From NCBI GenBank assembly GCA_947462335.1, contig OX381721.1, positions 12,537,910-12,601,909 of the forward strand: a stretch of DNA of 64,000 nt, given 5' to 3'. The DNA is from Harmothoe impar. Lineage: Eukaryota; Annelida; Polychaeta; Phyllodocida; Polynoidae. Below are positions 38,529 to 50,250 of the stretch, piece after piece (position 1 is the stretch's first letter; each line of letters begins with the position of its first letter). Both the position numbers and the translations under genes were made by a program. The notes under the pieces were generated by a model. The model worked only from the letters and a program-made list of their open reading frames with translations. It was not told where the DNA came from and made no database searches.

Positions 38529-39348
38529 GCGCCTGAAAATACTTATGTATAAGTGGTCTCGAAACCCTGGCCATATTGTGAACCCGGCCAGGGTACTAAG
38601 AAATAACATACAGCCTAAATTGAAGGCAAATAGACCTATTTTGGAGTCATACAGGGCGAGTCCCTTATATCGAGGCATGTTACTATGGCAAAAATTAGAT
38701 AGTAATGTTCAGAGAGCCGCAACTGTACCCCTTTTTAAGGGTCTTCTGTGATTCTTGCCCTATTTAATCTGCCTATATACTTGTTATTGTCCATGGAAGA
38801 GTCTAGCACTTAATTTTCAGCGGTTTCAAATATGCACGTGGAAACCACTTGTAATCATCATTCTATACTCTATGTGAGAGGCCTTACTATATTTACATGA
38901 CATTTTGAGCTGTTTGTATAATTTCTGTTCCTATTATTCATTTGACTCTACCATGAAGATCATCTCTTTGTAATGATTTACAGTCAATAAAACTTTCAAA
39001 CTTCAACTTCATGACCATTCCCAGTGATCACAGTGCTGCGTGGCTTGAGAAGTTTTTTTTAAAACGTGTCTTCACGGTCAGCTGATCTCGAAAACCTGTC
39101 AGACCTTGATTTCTGTGTGAAATTCATTGTTTGAGTAGTTTTAAGTATATTTACTAACAGAGCAAGCATACGTGTGTTTATCTAAAAGGTCAACCATGAG
39201 GCAATACCCAGGTACTGTGTAAATAAACCTATTATTTCCTTTAATTTTCCAGTTTTCAGCAAATTTGTTTAAAGTCCGAGCTATAGTCCATACTTTCCGA
39301 CCGTGACCTTTTTTAATAATTATGAAAGCATTACTGTACATACACACA

Positions 39349-39479
39349 CAGAAAAGTGAGAGTCATTGTCGCTAAAACTACCCTCACCTGAGCGTCAGGC
39401 AGTGCCTGACCCTCAAGTGAGGGTAGTTCCTGACCCTCAGGTGAGGGTAGTTTTAGCGACAATGACTCTCACTTTTCTG
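39349..39479. repeat. 131-bp near-perfect palindrome (snap-back element)
   Basis: 44-bp identical inverted arms starting CAGAAAAGTGAGAGTCATTG. The centre contains further copies of CCTGACCCTC and AGTGAGGGTAGTT. Confidence 0.88.
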
Positions 39480-40899
39480 GGGGTGTAGTGGTACATACGA
39501 CTCTTTATAAGGTAAGCACAATGTGAGCACGGCACAGCACATCACATGTGTATCGCCATTAAAACTGGGCAAATATGATTTGTTGTAACTAGGACAATTC
39601 ATAATTCAAACCTCTGTGGGGAGTGCTCATTTTTAACAACAGGGGACAGTGAGATTACGACCTGCGTGCAGAATTTCTTTCACGCAGCCCTACCCAGTAG
39701 GCATAGAACCTTTAATCAATATAGATAAAATGGTTGATCCCCATAGATCAACATCATTTCATCGTTGATTCAACTTTGAACTAAGTTTTGTGCCCATTAG
39801 GTAGGTAGACACCACCCCACCCCCCCCACCCCCGGCGTCCAAAATCGAGGCGCGTATAGAAAAGCACATTCTCCCTTTTCAGGTTTCCCATAATGCTCGC
39901 GCTCAGGTAGTTTCCGGTCCAGCCCACCCTCCCTCACCCACTCACTGTACACTAAGCCTATGCCCGTCACCTAGTAAATAAATTAATTTCTTTGGCTTAA
40001 AATGTCCCACCGACTTGAGTAATATCTTATCGGAAAGGTATTTGTTTGCTCTATCCACTTATACAATTTTGAGTTGTATGTAAAATATGTGACATAGTTT
40101 TTCTGGGAGTTGAACGTAGCTTTTGGCATTCACTTATCATGTCTATACTATAAACATATAGGCCTATACACACCTCACCTTACTTCCAGCCTCCTCCACA
40201 GCTCCAGGTGTGATGTACCTGTGAGATGCTCCTGTCACACATGCCCCCACCTTTCCTTCACACCTCTGAGGTGGGTGTGGCACTGGTCACTATATGATAT
40301 ATATCAAAGTGATGACCTACACTAATCCTACCCTTTGAGGTCGACATCTGAGGCACACCTCAAGGAGAGGGGGGGGAGGGTATTATTTTGAAGCAATGAT
40401 TTGACCAAATCAATATATCAAAGGGCTGACAACCTCAAAAGTGTAAAAGTCGTAGTACCTCAATAATTGGAAGGACCGCTACCCAGCAATCAACAAGCTG
40501 AATTTGGCATGTTTAATGTGATGGACGATCATGGGCTCCACAATAAAATATTGGGATAAGAGAAAAACATACTGTAAGGGCAAGTCATTTTTTCCTTATA
40601 TGTGATGTCATATAGTCTATAAAAATGCATACGATACTCCCCACACCCAAAACTGTCCCATTTATTTGATCTATTAACCTGATCTTAACTGTACACTTTA
40701 ATTCTAGACGTGCATGGTGAACATAACCTAATATGGTAGACATAACCTAAACTAATTCTCTCTCATATTCATATATGTTTTCCGTGAAGAAACTAATCAT
40801 TTCTGATGAAAGACTTCAAGTTTTTCCCAAATTTCTAGGGTTATTTTTATAGCGTTTTTTTTACAACTTTTTTTTAGGTTGCTGGGCTGGGTGGCTCAT

Positions 40900-41192
40900 G
40901 GTCCGAAATAGTAGTGTCCACCTCTGTTTACTTTGTGATATACCGTTGGATAGTTGGGCACACAGGGAATACAAATCTCTATATAATGCATATCTAATAC
41001 AATAAGATCAATAAGGACTGCCTAAGAATAATGCAATGAAAATAAAATAATCCCTTTTATCTTCCTTTTCCAATCGGACCCACCCCCTTCCCCAACCCCA
41101 TTCCACCCTCATGTATCGTCTCATGATTTGTACATTGAAAAACTCCTCATTGAGGTGATGTGTTCAATAAACTTTTCAATACTTCAATACTA
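40900..41192 (+). mobile_element. Probable LINE 3'-end fragment
   Basis: Ends with TTCAATAAACTTTTCAATAC followed by TTCAATAC, the same style of tail as LINE-A at 38983-39006. No coding part is left. Confidence 0.45.
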
Positions 41193-41539
41193 TACATGAT
41201 TCTATTGAAATACATGGCAACCAGGGTTATAGCAACCATTTGTCAACAGTATAATTGTCCCAAAAAAGAATAACGCATTAATTATTATATTTTATTCATG
41301 TACATTTGAAGAGTTTGAATGCAAAACAACATATCTCCATCCTAGAATTGAAAAATGTAGTGCTTTTTGTAAATACATCTTGAGGCTAATTGTTATACTT
41401 TGGTAACAGAGTGTATACTAAGTAGTTCCTAATGAGATGAGAAATAATAAATCTTGGAAAAATCGTTTGAGAATATTTCAGTAGTATAATATGTATCGGA
41501 ACGGGACCATGCTTAAGTACTGTTTATTACTCAATCGAT

Positions 41540-41830
41540 ATGCAGCCAATCAGAGGCCTCCATTTTGGCGGGAAATTCAAAAGCAGCCAATGAGAGGCCT
41601 CCCTTTTGGCGGGAAATTCAAATAGGTCACGTGACCGGAAGTGACCTACTTCCGGTCACGTGACCTTTGGGCGGGAAATTCAAATAGGTCACGTGACCGA
41701 AAGTGACCTACTTAAGAGGGTCACGTGACCACCATTTTGGCGGGAAATTCAAATAGGTCACGTGACTGGAAGTGACCTACTTAAGGGGGTCACGTGACTA
41801 CTATTTTGGCGAGAATTTCAAATAAGTCAC
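41540..41830. promoter_or_regulatory. Tandem array of E2F, E-box, ETS and CCAAT-like sites
   Basis: Repeating ~70-bp block. E2F-like TTTTGGCGGGAAATT or TTTGGGCGGGAAATT recurs near 41563, 41604, 41667 and 41734, with a decayed copy near 41804. The palindrome GTCACGTGAC, or a one-base variant, occurs six times (centres near 41631, 41659, 41692, 41725, 41762, 41793). ETS-like CCGGAAGTGACC lies beside several of them, and two CCAAT motifs (41546, 41585) precede the array. Motif identity is seen directly; binding is inferred. Confidence 0.6.
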
Positions 41831-41929
41831 TTGAGATTTTTATAGATAGATAATTTAAAAAAAAAAAAAATTTAAAAAAAAGCAAGCTGAAAGCTTGCTA
41901 AAAAATATTCTAAAAATGTGGCTCTTTTT

Positions 41930-42020
41930 TTAAGAGGGGGGGGGAGCACTCTGGGGGGCACTCTTTAAGATGCATAGGGGGGGAGGGGGGGGAGGGGGGG
42001 AGGGGGGGAGGGGGGAGGGG
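41930..42020. repeat. G-rich tract, (GGGGGGGA)n
   Basis: Runs of 6-10 G separated by single A; quadruplex-prone on the plus strand. Confidence 0.85.
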
Positions 42021-42032
42021 TTTTTAAGAGTA

Positions 42033-42078
42033 AGACTCGCTCTCTGCCCTCTCTTTTAGAGGGCAGAGAGGCGAGTCT
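42033..42078. repeat. 20-bp stem hairpin
   Basis: AGACTCGCTCTCTGCCCTCT pairs with its complement across a CTTTT-type loop, with one bulged base. It sits just inside the G-rich tract. Confidence 0.75.
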
Positions 42079-42234
42079 ACTGGTTCGTCTACTTACAATG
42101 TCAACATTTTTTTTTGTTTTGCTTTTGGGAAATTTTGGTAACGCGACTTACTTAGGGCAATAACGTCTAGAAGAGAACTCTTGCTCTAGGTTTAGCGGGA
42201 CTACATTATTAGTATACTGAGTGTTAGGACTCTT

Positions 42235-42505
42235 GCTACACGACCAAAGATTGAAATGTATCATGATGCGTTTATGATGATGTGCATCATGATGTGACTA
42301 TCTTACAAACCTATAAGAATAAGCAAGTTCTCTCTCCTATACATATGCGTACTTACACTGGCTATTTGTAAACTAATTAATACGACTTCCTCATTAAATT
42401 TGTCATCTACAACTGTTTCAATCTTAAGGCTTTTTTTTTTAGTTTATTATTTTTTCAACTTTGGTCCCACCTCAAAAGAGGAATAGGACTCTGTAACAAT
42501 GTAGC
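42235..42505 (+). repeat. Left arm of large inverted repeat
   Basis: About 90% identical, in opposite orientation, to 63724-64000. Identity ends sharply at ...AACAATGTAGC on the inner side. The outer limit cannot be seen because the partner runs off the window. Confidence 0.85.
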
Positions 42506-43149
42506 GGTTTGCTCATGTTATGCTCATCAGAGCAGGGGTGTAGAGGGCCCCTGCCCTGTCGGGTACGTGCTGAGATAGAAAGGTGATTATCACAGATCGC
42601 TCTCTGGTACGTTTTGGTTAGTTTGGAGCTCTCGGCCGACTGTCTTATGCACCCGAAAGAACCAGACTTTCGGTGTCTCATGATAAAACTGACGCGTTAT
42701 ACTAAGTGCTGGATTACTTTCTCATTTTTTATTGTTCTATCCGATGCTTATTTAAGTTTTGCACTGATAAAAACGGCTAAGCTTGTACAAACACTTGTTC
42801 TATTTAAGCGTTAAGTGTAGAAAATGAACAGAACAGCGCACAGAAAATAGCGCTACCGACTACATTTCGCGCAGTCACCCAGCGGAGAACAAAAGAAGTA
42901 CTGACGTAGTGTACCCGCTATTCCGACAGTTGGCGCCACCGTTCGAATCTTTATACTTTTCTCGTGTGCGACATGAAGCCCCGGGGTGGGTACTGGCTCT
43001 TTGGTTGTAGGTACCGAAACATAAACTACAGCCCGCCCATGCCATGGTGGGACAGCCCTCTTATTCCCCCTTGAGTAGCGTCCGTAGGTCATATGACAAA
43101 ACCTAGTCCCATACACTGAGCAGCTTCAGGTCTGAATTCTCATACAGAA
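42506..43149. other. Inner flank of left inverted repeat, no gene seen
   Basis: Short ORFs only. Includes TTGGCGCC near 42930, considered and rejected as a retroviral primer site. Confidence 0.4.
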
Positions 43150-43150
43150 A

Positions 43151-43198
<48 letters not shown>

Positions 43199-43207
43199 GC
43201 GTGTGTT
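43150..43207. repeat. (GT)n microsatellite
   Basis: About 28 GT or GC-interrupted dinucleotides. The Cys-Val ORFs over it are spurious. Confidence 0.95.
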
Positions 43208-43208
43208 G

Positions 43209-43348
43209 GAACTTGTCTCAACCTGCTCCTCGGACGTGTGTGCACACGTCTTGCACTCCGGAACATGTTCAGACACGTTCGAACTTGTTCAAACCTGCTC
43301 GGACGTGACTGGACAGGACTCACACGCCGACCGTGTCTGAACATGTTT
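43209..43348. promoter_or_regulatory. Cluster of p53-like decamers
   Basis: Three contiguous 10-mers at 43261-43290 read GAACATGTTC, AGACACGTTC and GAACTTGTTC. The first and third fit RRRCWWGYYY; the middle differs at one core base. Further fits are GAACTTGTCT (43209-43218) and GAACATGTTT (43339-43348). The similarity may simply reflect a short tandem repeat. Confidence 0.35.
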
Positions 43349-43639
43349 TCACCTTATGTAGAGCACCTTAAGGTCACCCTATTTTGAGCAGACGGGTGAA
43401 GGGTTCTAGTGTCTCCGGTAACACAAAAAGAGCATGAGCTGTACTGACTAATTTATTTCATCTCTTTCACATAAGGTTGCTATCTTAATTGAAACCTACA
43501 ATGATCGGTTGGTCTAGTTATAGTAGCCGTGTTTACGTCCATCAAATGTCTATATAACACATGACGCAGTGGCAGTCCCGGCTCGTTCTGGGGGGGAATC
43601 CCCACCTCCTAATCAATTTAGAGAGCGTCTTCTCGTCTT

Positions 43640-43705
43640 ACTGCTGGTGGGATTCAAAGCCCCGACCTTCTGATTAGATTGCTTAACCACTGGAATCCCA
43701 TAGAG
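43640..43705 (-). repeat. Possible tRNA-derived SINE piece
   Basis: The minus strand reads AGTGGTTAAGCAATCTAATC (A-box-like) and later GGGCTTTGAATCCC (B-box-like). No intact cloverleaf. Confidence 0.35.
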
Positions 43706-44048
43706 AACTTTTCGGGAAAAATCTGACAAAAGAGGGTGATTTCAGGGGGTAAGAAAATAGATGGAGCTTCAGTTCCTTGACCAGAGGGTAGCCTTAGATC
43801 TCTAGTTAATATAAATGTAAAAATTCATTGTTGGCCGCGCCGTAGTCATTTCATTCATTCGGAGGTAGACCACTTCTCCTGACCCAATCACGGGTACTGA
43901 TATCTCCGGTGCCATAATCGCACGGCCACCGGGACGCGGCCAACAGCTCATCTCTCAAAACTTAGTCAGATGCTTGCCGACCGAAGGGGAAACCCCGCAG
44001 GGAGACGAAACCCGGGAACCCCTACTCTAGCTGCGTGGTATCCCCGGT

Positions 44049-44108
44049 CTATAAATAGCAGCGGGGCGGCGCTGGAGGCTGACTCTAAATACTACGACAA
44101 TGGTAAGT
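44049..44108 (+). promoter_or_regulatory. TATA box and short leader exon ending at an ATG|GTAAGT donor
   Basis: CTATAAATAG (44049-44058) is followed about 40 nt later by ACAATG at 44097-44102, with a consensus donor GTAAGT (44103-44108) directly after the ATG. This is the layout of a gene whose first coding exon holds only the start codon. I could not find the next exon. Confidence 0.45.
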
Positions 44109-44859
44109 ATAGCGACACTATTTTTTAACAGGTTTTCATGCGGATTACTGACGATTTTGACTTCTGTCCGCACACTATATACATATAGCAACTTGGTGTA
44201 CTTGCTTATACAGCGTTTTATAGTGTAAAACAGCAAACAAGCGTGACTCTTGGCGAGTTACAACTCTCGGTGTGTGCTAGTTCTTACTTGGAGGTCCCCA
44301 TGGGGCGTCACATGTCGATCTTAAGAAAATGATCATGCCCTATGTCGCTACTGTCACTAAGGGAGGTGTTTTGGGACCCACAGACCCTCAGAAAATTTAG
44401 GAATTTGCATATTGAATTGTCACATTCAGAGGGGTGGAATTAAATGCTACATCATAAGTTCGCTAATCTTGGGGTCGCCACCCATATAGCGCCGCATTGG
44501 AGCAAAAGCAGAAAATAGTTCTGTTGTTCTCCGCTTGGTGCTCGTATACAGTCAAGTTGGTAGCGACACTTTTCTGGGTGGCGGGCTAGCTTTTTCATCA
44601 CCTAATGGTTCAATTTGAGAGCGGTTTGTACAATATAATATCGAGGGTCGATAACCAAAAGGTCTTATATAGCATTTTTGCTGATTTTCATATTTCATAT
44701 TGACTAGAATCTCCTTTCAATTCCGCATCATCTCATGTTTTCTGCTAAGCTATACGATAGTTTATTATAATTTTATAGTGTGTGAAAAAAAGTAGTATCT
44801 AAAATGCCTTCCATTCTAGTTAAAGCCAATATGACGTATCTTCAGATGGGACCTATTGG
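44109..44859. other. Unassigned stretch with one arm of an inner inverted repeat
   Basis: 44638-44669 (ATATCGAGGG...AACCAAAAGGTCTTAT) is an inverted match to 58998-59029. No gene seen. Confidence 0.45.
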
Positions 44860-45330
44860 TCTTATCTTTACAAGTTAATTAATTTCTTATAATATGTGCC
44901 AGTATGTCCTATCTTGTAATAAGATGTTTTGGCACTGTGGCACTATCCGTGATGAGTCAATTTCATTGAGGCAAAAAGGTCCTATCTTGCAATAAGATGT
45001 TTTGGTACTATGGCATTAGCTATTAAGAACCAACATCATTGAGGCAAAAGGTCCTATCTTGTCATAATATGTTTTGGTACTAAGGTATTAGCTATTAAGA
45101 AGAAATTTAATGGAGGCAAAAGGTCCTATCTCAAGATAAGTCCTGTGGGCTATGTATTTTCCGGTATATATTTATAGGCCAAGAAGAACTATCTCAAGAT
45201 GGGTCCCATGGACTAGTCACATTCTGGTATACGTTTCTGATCCAAATGGTCATATCTTGAGATAGACCCCAAGGGATGAGCATTGTCTCAATATACATGA
45301 CTAAGCCAAAAGGTTGTATCTCAGAATTCT
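44860..45330. repeat. CAAAAGGTCCTATCTT repeat family, left block
   Basis: Five or six degenerate units of about 75-95 bp, each with CAAAAGGTCCTATCTT and often ATAAGATGTTTTGG, so each unit can fold on itself. Related units lie at 51480-51571 and 58483-58830. Confidence 0.75.
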
Positions 45331-45579
45331 TACTTCTATTTTTATTCTTGATGTTGTCATCAACCCTTTGTGGCCGAGCATAAGCTACAGTTGATGCCAT
45401 GGCTGGCTAAGAATCAATTATAGTTGATGCTATGGCTGACTAAGCATTAACTATGGTCAGCAAAGGCTTAACCCAGGGAATGTTCCTGTGATAATGTACA
45501 GCCCCTACAGCTACTCTGTAATATACCAGCAAAATGGCTTGAAAAGCTCTTACTAGGGGTTTATACCTCTTGATATGAG

Positions 45580-48500
45580 GGACAAGGGATTCCCAGAAGG
45601 ATGCCCTAGAAAGCATATACGAGGAGCTGAAGAAACACAGAGGAGTTGCATGGACCATCTACACCCCCAAATACTCCTAGGTAGCTTGGGTAAGCCTATA
45701 GTAGAGGCAAATTACCACCAGAAGCTTAAGGACCCCCAGAATGGTAAAAGTCCATATGAGGGACAAGAAGTTACTAGAAAGGTAAAAGAAGCCCGTGAGC
45801 GGCGCCCAAGACTGACGGAAAGGAATAAAAGCCTATAATTACGGGCCTAAGATCCAAAGAATGATTAGACAAGATCATATGAGGTACCAAAATCTACTCG
45901 AAAGGTTGAATAAGCCCATATAAGGGGCCCCGGACTCTCAGCCAGGAGCTGCACGCCTATATATATGAACGGCCAAAGATGCACAGAAAGGTTGGACAAG
46001 CCCATATGAGGTGCCAAAGACAACTAAATGTGTTTAACAAGCCCATATGAGGGACCAAGTACCAACAGAATGATTAGACATGAGAGACCAAAGGGCAATA
46101 GAAAGGCTGAACAAGTCCCTGTAAGTGGCAAGAGATCCACTTAATGGGGTTAAAGAGCAATCTGTGGGCCCAAATACTTACAGAATGATTTGACAAGCCT
46201 ATATGAGAGTCCAAATGCCACTAGAAAGCCTAATCCAACCCAAATACGAGGCCTCCGACCCACATAAAGGTTATACAAGCCTATATGAGTGACCAAAGAC
46301 CACCAAAATGGTTTTGAAAGGCCATATGAGGGATAAAGACCCCCAGTATGTTTACCAAAGAAGGACCAAAGATGCCCAGAATGATTAAACAGGCCATATG
46401 AGGTACCAGAGGCCACTAGAAAGTTTGATTAAGCCCATATAAGGGAACCCAGACCTAAAGAATGGAGTTACCTGCCTATAGGAAGAGATAAATGTGTACA
46501 GAAAGGTAAGACAAGACCATATGAGGTGCCAAAGACCACTAAAAGTGATTTACAAGTCCATATGAGGTACTAAATGCCACTAGAAAGGTTGAATAAGCCC
46601 ATATAAGGGGCCGAGACCCTCAGAGAGGAGTTAAAAGCTTATATGAGGTGCCAAAGACCAATAGAAAAGCTAAATAAGCCCATGTAACAGGCCCGAGGTC
46701 CATGTAATGCTTTTTAGGAGCCATTTGTGGGGCCAAATACTGACAAAATGATTCGGTAAGCTAATATGAGGGTCCCAATGCCATTAGAAAGACTAAACAA
46801 GCCCATATTAGGGCTCCAAGATGGGGTTTAAGATGTATTTGTGGGCCCAAACACTTACAGAATGATTTGACAAGCCTATATCGGGGTTCATATGCTACTA
46901 GACAGGCTACACTAGCCCAAACAAGAGGGCTAAAACCTACACAAAGAATACAAAAGTCTATATGAGGGACCAAAGACCACTAGAATGGTTTTGAAAGTCC
47001 ATATGTGGGACTAAAGACCCCCAGAATGTTTAGACAAGTCCATATGAGGTACCAAAGGCTGTTTAAAAGGTTGAATAAGCCCATATAAGGGACCAGAGAA
47101 TCTCAGAGAGGAATTACTAGCTTATATGAGGGTTCAAAGATCTACAGAATGGTTAGAAAAGCCCATATAAAGTGCCATAGACCACTAAAAGTGTTTGATT
47201 AGCCCATATGAGGGATCAAATACCAACAGAATGATTAAACGAACCAATATGACAGACCAAAGACCACTAAAAAAGATAAACAAGCCCATGTAAGGGGCCA
47301 AATGTCCACTTAATGCTTTTTAGGAGCCATTTATGGGCCAAATACTGACAAAATGATTTGATAAGCCAATATGAGTGTCCAAATGTCAATAGAACGGTTA
47401 AACAAGCCCATGTTAGGGGCCAAAGACCCTCAAAGAGGAGTTACAAGCTTATATGAAGGGCCAACATTCCACAGAAAGGTGAGAAAAGCCCATATGAGGT
47501 GCCAAAGACCTGTTTAAGTGTTTAACAAGGCAATATGAGGGACCAAATACTAACAGAATGATTACACAACCCCATATTAGAGACTGAAGGCCACTAGAAA
47601 AGCTGAACAAGCCTATTTATGGGGTCTCAGATCTGCTAAATGTTTTTTATGAACCATTTGTGGGGCCAAATACTGACAGACTGTTTTGATAAGCCCATAT
47701 GAGGTGCCAAATGCCACTAGAAGGACTAAACAAGCCCATGTAAGGGGCAAAAGACCCACAGAGAGGCTTAATAAGAGGACATAAACCCATATAGGGGTTA
47801 TACAAGCCTATATGAGGGGCCAACAATCAACAGAAGGGTTAGAAAACCCAATATGAGGTGCCAAAGACCACTAAAAGTGTTTCAAAACACATATGAGGGA
47901 AGAAATATCCAAAGAATGATTAGGCAATCACACATGAGAGACCAAAGGATGCTAGAAAGGCTAAACTAGTTTAAATAAGAGACCTAAGATCCACATAACG
48001 ATTATACAAGCCTATATGAGGGACCAAAGATGTCCAGAATGTTTAGACAGGTCCATATGAGGTACCAGAGGCCACTAGAAAGGTTGAATAAGCCCATATA
48101 AGGGACCCCAGACCTACAGTGAGGAGTAACCTGCCTACATGAAGGGCTAAATGTGTAGAGAAAGGTAAGACAAGACCATATGAGGTGCCAAAGACCACTA
48201 AAAGTGATTTACAAGCCCATATGAGGGACTAAATACCCACAGAATGATTAGACAATCTGATATGAGAAACCGGAGGCCACTAGAAAAGATCTACTTGATG
48301 GATTTTATCAGCCATTTGTGGGGCCAAATACTGACAGAATGATTTGACAAGCCTATATGAGGGATAAAAAATGCCACTAGAAAGGCTAAACTAGCCCAAA
48401 TAAGAGGCCTAAGACCCACATACAGGTTATACACCCCTATATTAGGGACCAAAGACCACTAAAAAGGTTTGAAAAGCCATATGAGAGGCCAAAGAGCCCC

Positions 48501-49110
48501 AGAGTGTTTAGACAACTCCACATGAGGTAGCAAAGGGAACTAAAAAGGTTGAATAAGCCTATATTAGGGACCCCAGCCCCTCAGCCATGAGTTACAACCC
48601 TATATGAAGGGCCAAATATCCACAGAAAGATTAGAAAAGCCTATATGAGATGCCAAAGACCACCAAAAGTGTTTTACAAGGCCATATGAGGGACCAAATA
48701 CCCATAGAATGATTAGGCAATTACATGTGAGAGACCAAAGGTCATTGAAAAGGCAAAACAAGCCCAAACAAGGGGCCTTAGACCCAAAGAGTGATTGTAC
48801 TAGCCTATATGAGGGACCAAAGATGGTTTTGAAAGGCCAGACGAAGGACCAAAGACCCCGAGAATGTATAAATAGGAACCAAGGACACCCTTAATGATTA
48901 CACAATCATGGGATAATGGGATAATTACTTACAGAATGGTTAGACAACCCGTTGAGGGACAAAAGATCATTTGAAAATACGGAAATCCCAAAATACATTC
49001 AACAAGCCTGAATCAGGGGCCAGAAATCTGCAGAAGGTTTGGTGTATGTCCTATATGAGGCCAAAGACTCACAATCTCTAGTGGAGCCAATTTGAGAATG
49101 ATAAATCTCT
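45580..49110 (+). repeat. Degenerate ~45-bp satellite, forward block
   Basis: Dozens of copies related to ACAAGCCCATATGAGGGACC-AAAGACCACTAGAAAGGTT. Recognisable variants (for example GAATGATTTGACAAGCC...AATGCCACTAGAAAG at about 46183, 46859, 47350 and 48328) recur at intervals of several hundred bp, which suggests higher-order units. Stops in all frames. Confidence 0.85.
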
Positions 49111-49129
49111 AGAAGGGTTGCTGTATAAT

Positions 49130-50250
49130 CAACCAAGGACACCCTTTTGCGGGTCCAGAGACCACCAGAAGGTTCATTATCACCTGTATCTCCCTTTTCA
49201 AACCAGGGGCTTCATTTATTTGCTCACCCGGATATTGTGGAGGTATTTGCCCCCTTCTACGTCCTTATTTTGGCTCTTTAGGCACCTAAATGTACCAACT
49301 CGATCTATCAGGAGGTATTTTGACTTCATATTGGCTTGCCTCACCCTTTTTGGGTTGTTTGGACATGAAGGCACAATGAGCTCTTCTGGGAGATATCATA
49401 TTGGCTTGTATGGCTGCAACCAACCTTTTGCCAGTCTTTGTCATAGTATGCCATCTCATAGTCCTTCTTGGGCTTGTCAACCAGCTCTGACGGTCATTCA
49501 GTACTTGTATGGAGAGGCCCAAATAATTGCCCCTTTTTTAAAGGCACCTATCCCCCCTAGGGACCTTTGAACCCTTCTATAATGTTAGTTAACTCTTTTA
49601 GTGGTCTTGTGTGGGCTTAAACAAGCTGACTGAGAGCCTTATATAGCCTCACCATACCCATCTTGGGTTAGATGAAACATTGCACAGACCCATAGCAGGA
49701 TCGAGAAAGGTTTGGTGCCCTTGTAAGAGCTAATCCAAACTTTTTTGGGGTCTTTGATCTCTCAAATGGGCTCACCCTCTTCTTAGTAAGGCTTCACGGA
49801 TTCTTGTAGTTATTGTCAAGAGAGGACACAACATTCCTCATTCCTACTGTAGTAGCGCTTCAGCCAATCCTTCTGGTTTGAGTCTTTGGATGCTCATTCA
49901 ACCTTTCTGCCAGCCTAAATCCTTGCCTAAGCCTTCTGCTATCTTCTATGGCCTTATACTCTTGATGTAGTTACTGCTTCTGGGGATGTTTGGCTTTCTG
50001 GGGATTTTTGACTCAACCATCCCTTTTGGTGGTCTTTATCCCCCTGTATAGGCTACGGAACCCTCTAGAGTTTCTGAAACCTTATAAGAACTGTGCAAAA
50101 CTCACTTGGGACCCTCATACGACATCATAGCCAAAATTCTCTTTTTATGTCATTGCTCATTGTGTGTGTTTGCCTAAACGTTTCTGGACATTTGGCGTCT
50201 TGAATGGGCTCACTTGGCCCTTTTGATTTTTTACCTCTTTTAGGGTAAAG
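49130..50250 (-). repeat. Same satellite in the opposite orientation, more decayed
   Basis: Here the plus strand carries complements of the satellite motif, such as CCCTTTTGGTGGTCTTTATC, TTTTAGTGGTCTTGTGTGGG and CATATTGGCTTG. The 150-codon ORF at 49118-49570 is a by-product. The orientation call is by eye. Confidence 0.5.

Larger units (their letters stand above)
35241..38990 (+). mobile_element. LINE-A: CR1/L2-like remnant split by LINE-B
   Basis: Left part 35250-35460 encodes the end of a reverse transcriptase (FNYLGVLIDSD... to ILPVFDYC). Right part 38529-38751 resumes with RLKILMYKWSRNPG and the typical ORF tail SPLYRGMLLWQKLDSNVQ, ending LFKGLL and a stop. A 3' region follows, ending near CAATAAAACTTTCAAACTTC (38983 on). 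About 50 codons present in LINE-B between the matching points are missing here. Confidence 0.7.
39000..41520. other. Gene-free stretch with repeat fragments
   Basis: Contains the palindrome at 39349-39479, a GGGAGTGCTCATTTTT repeat start at 39617, and a probable LINE 3' end at about 40900-41190. No coding sequence supported. Confidence 0.5.

Noticed and set aside
42930..42940. TTGGCGCC as a retroviral primer-binding site
   Set aside because: No LTRs, polypurine tract or gag/pol nearby.
43151..43387. Cys-Val repeat ORFs
   Set aside because: Translation of (GT)n.
49118..49570. 150-codon ORF
   Set aside because: Lies in the decayed inverted satellite; no domain, and its composition follows the repeat.
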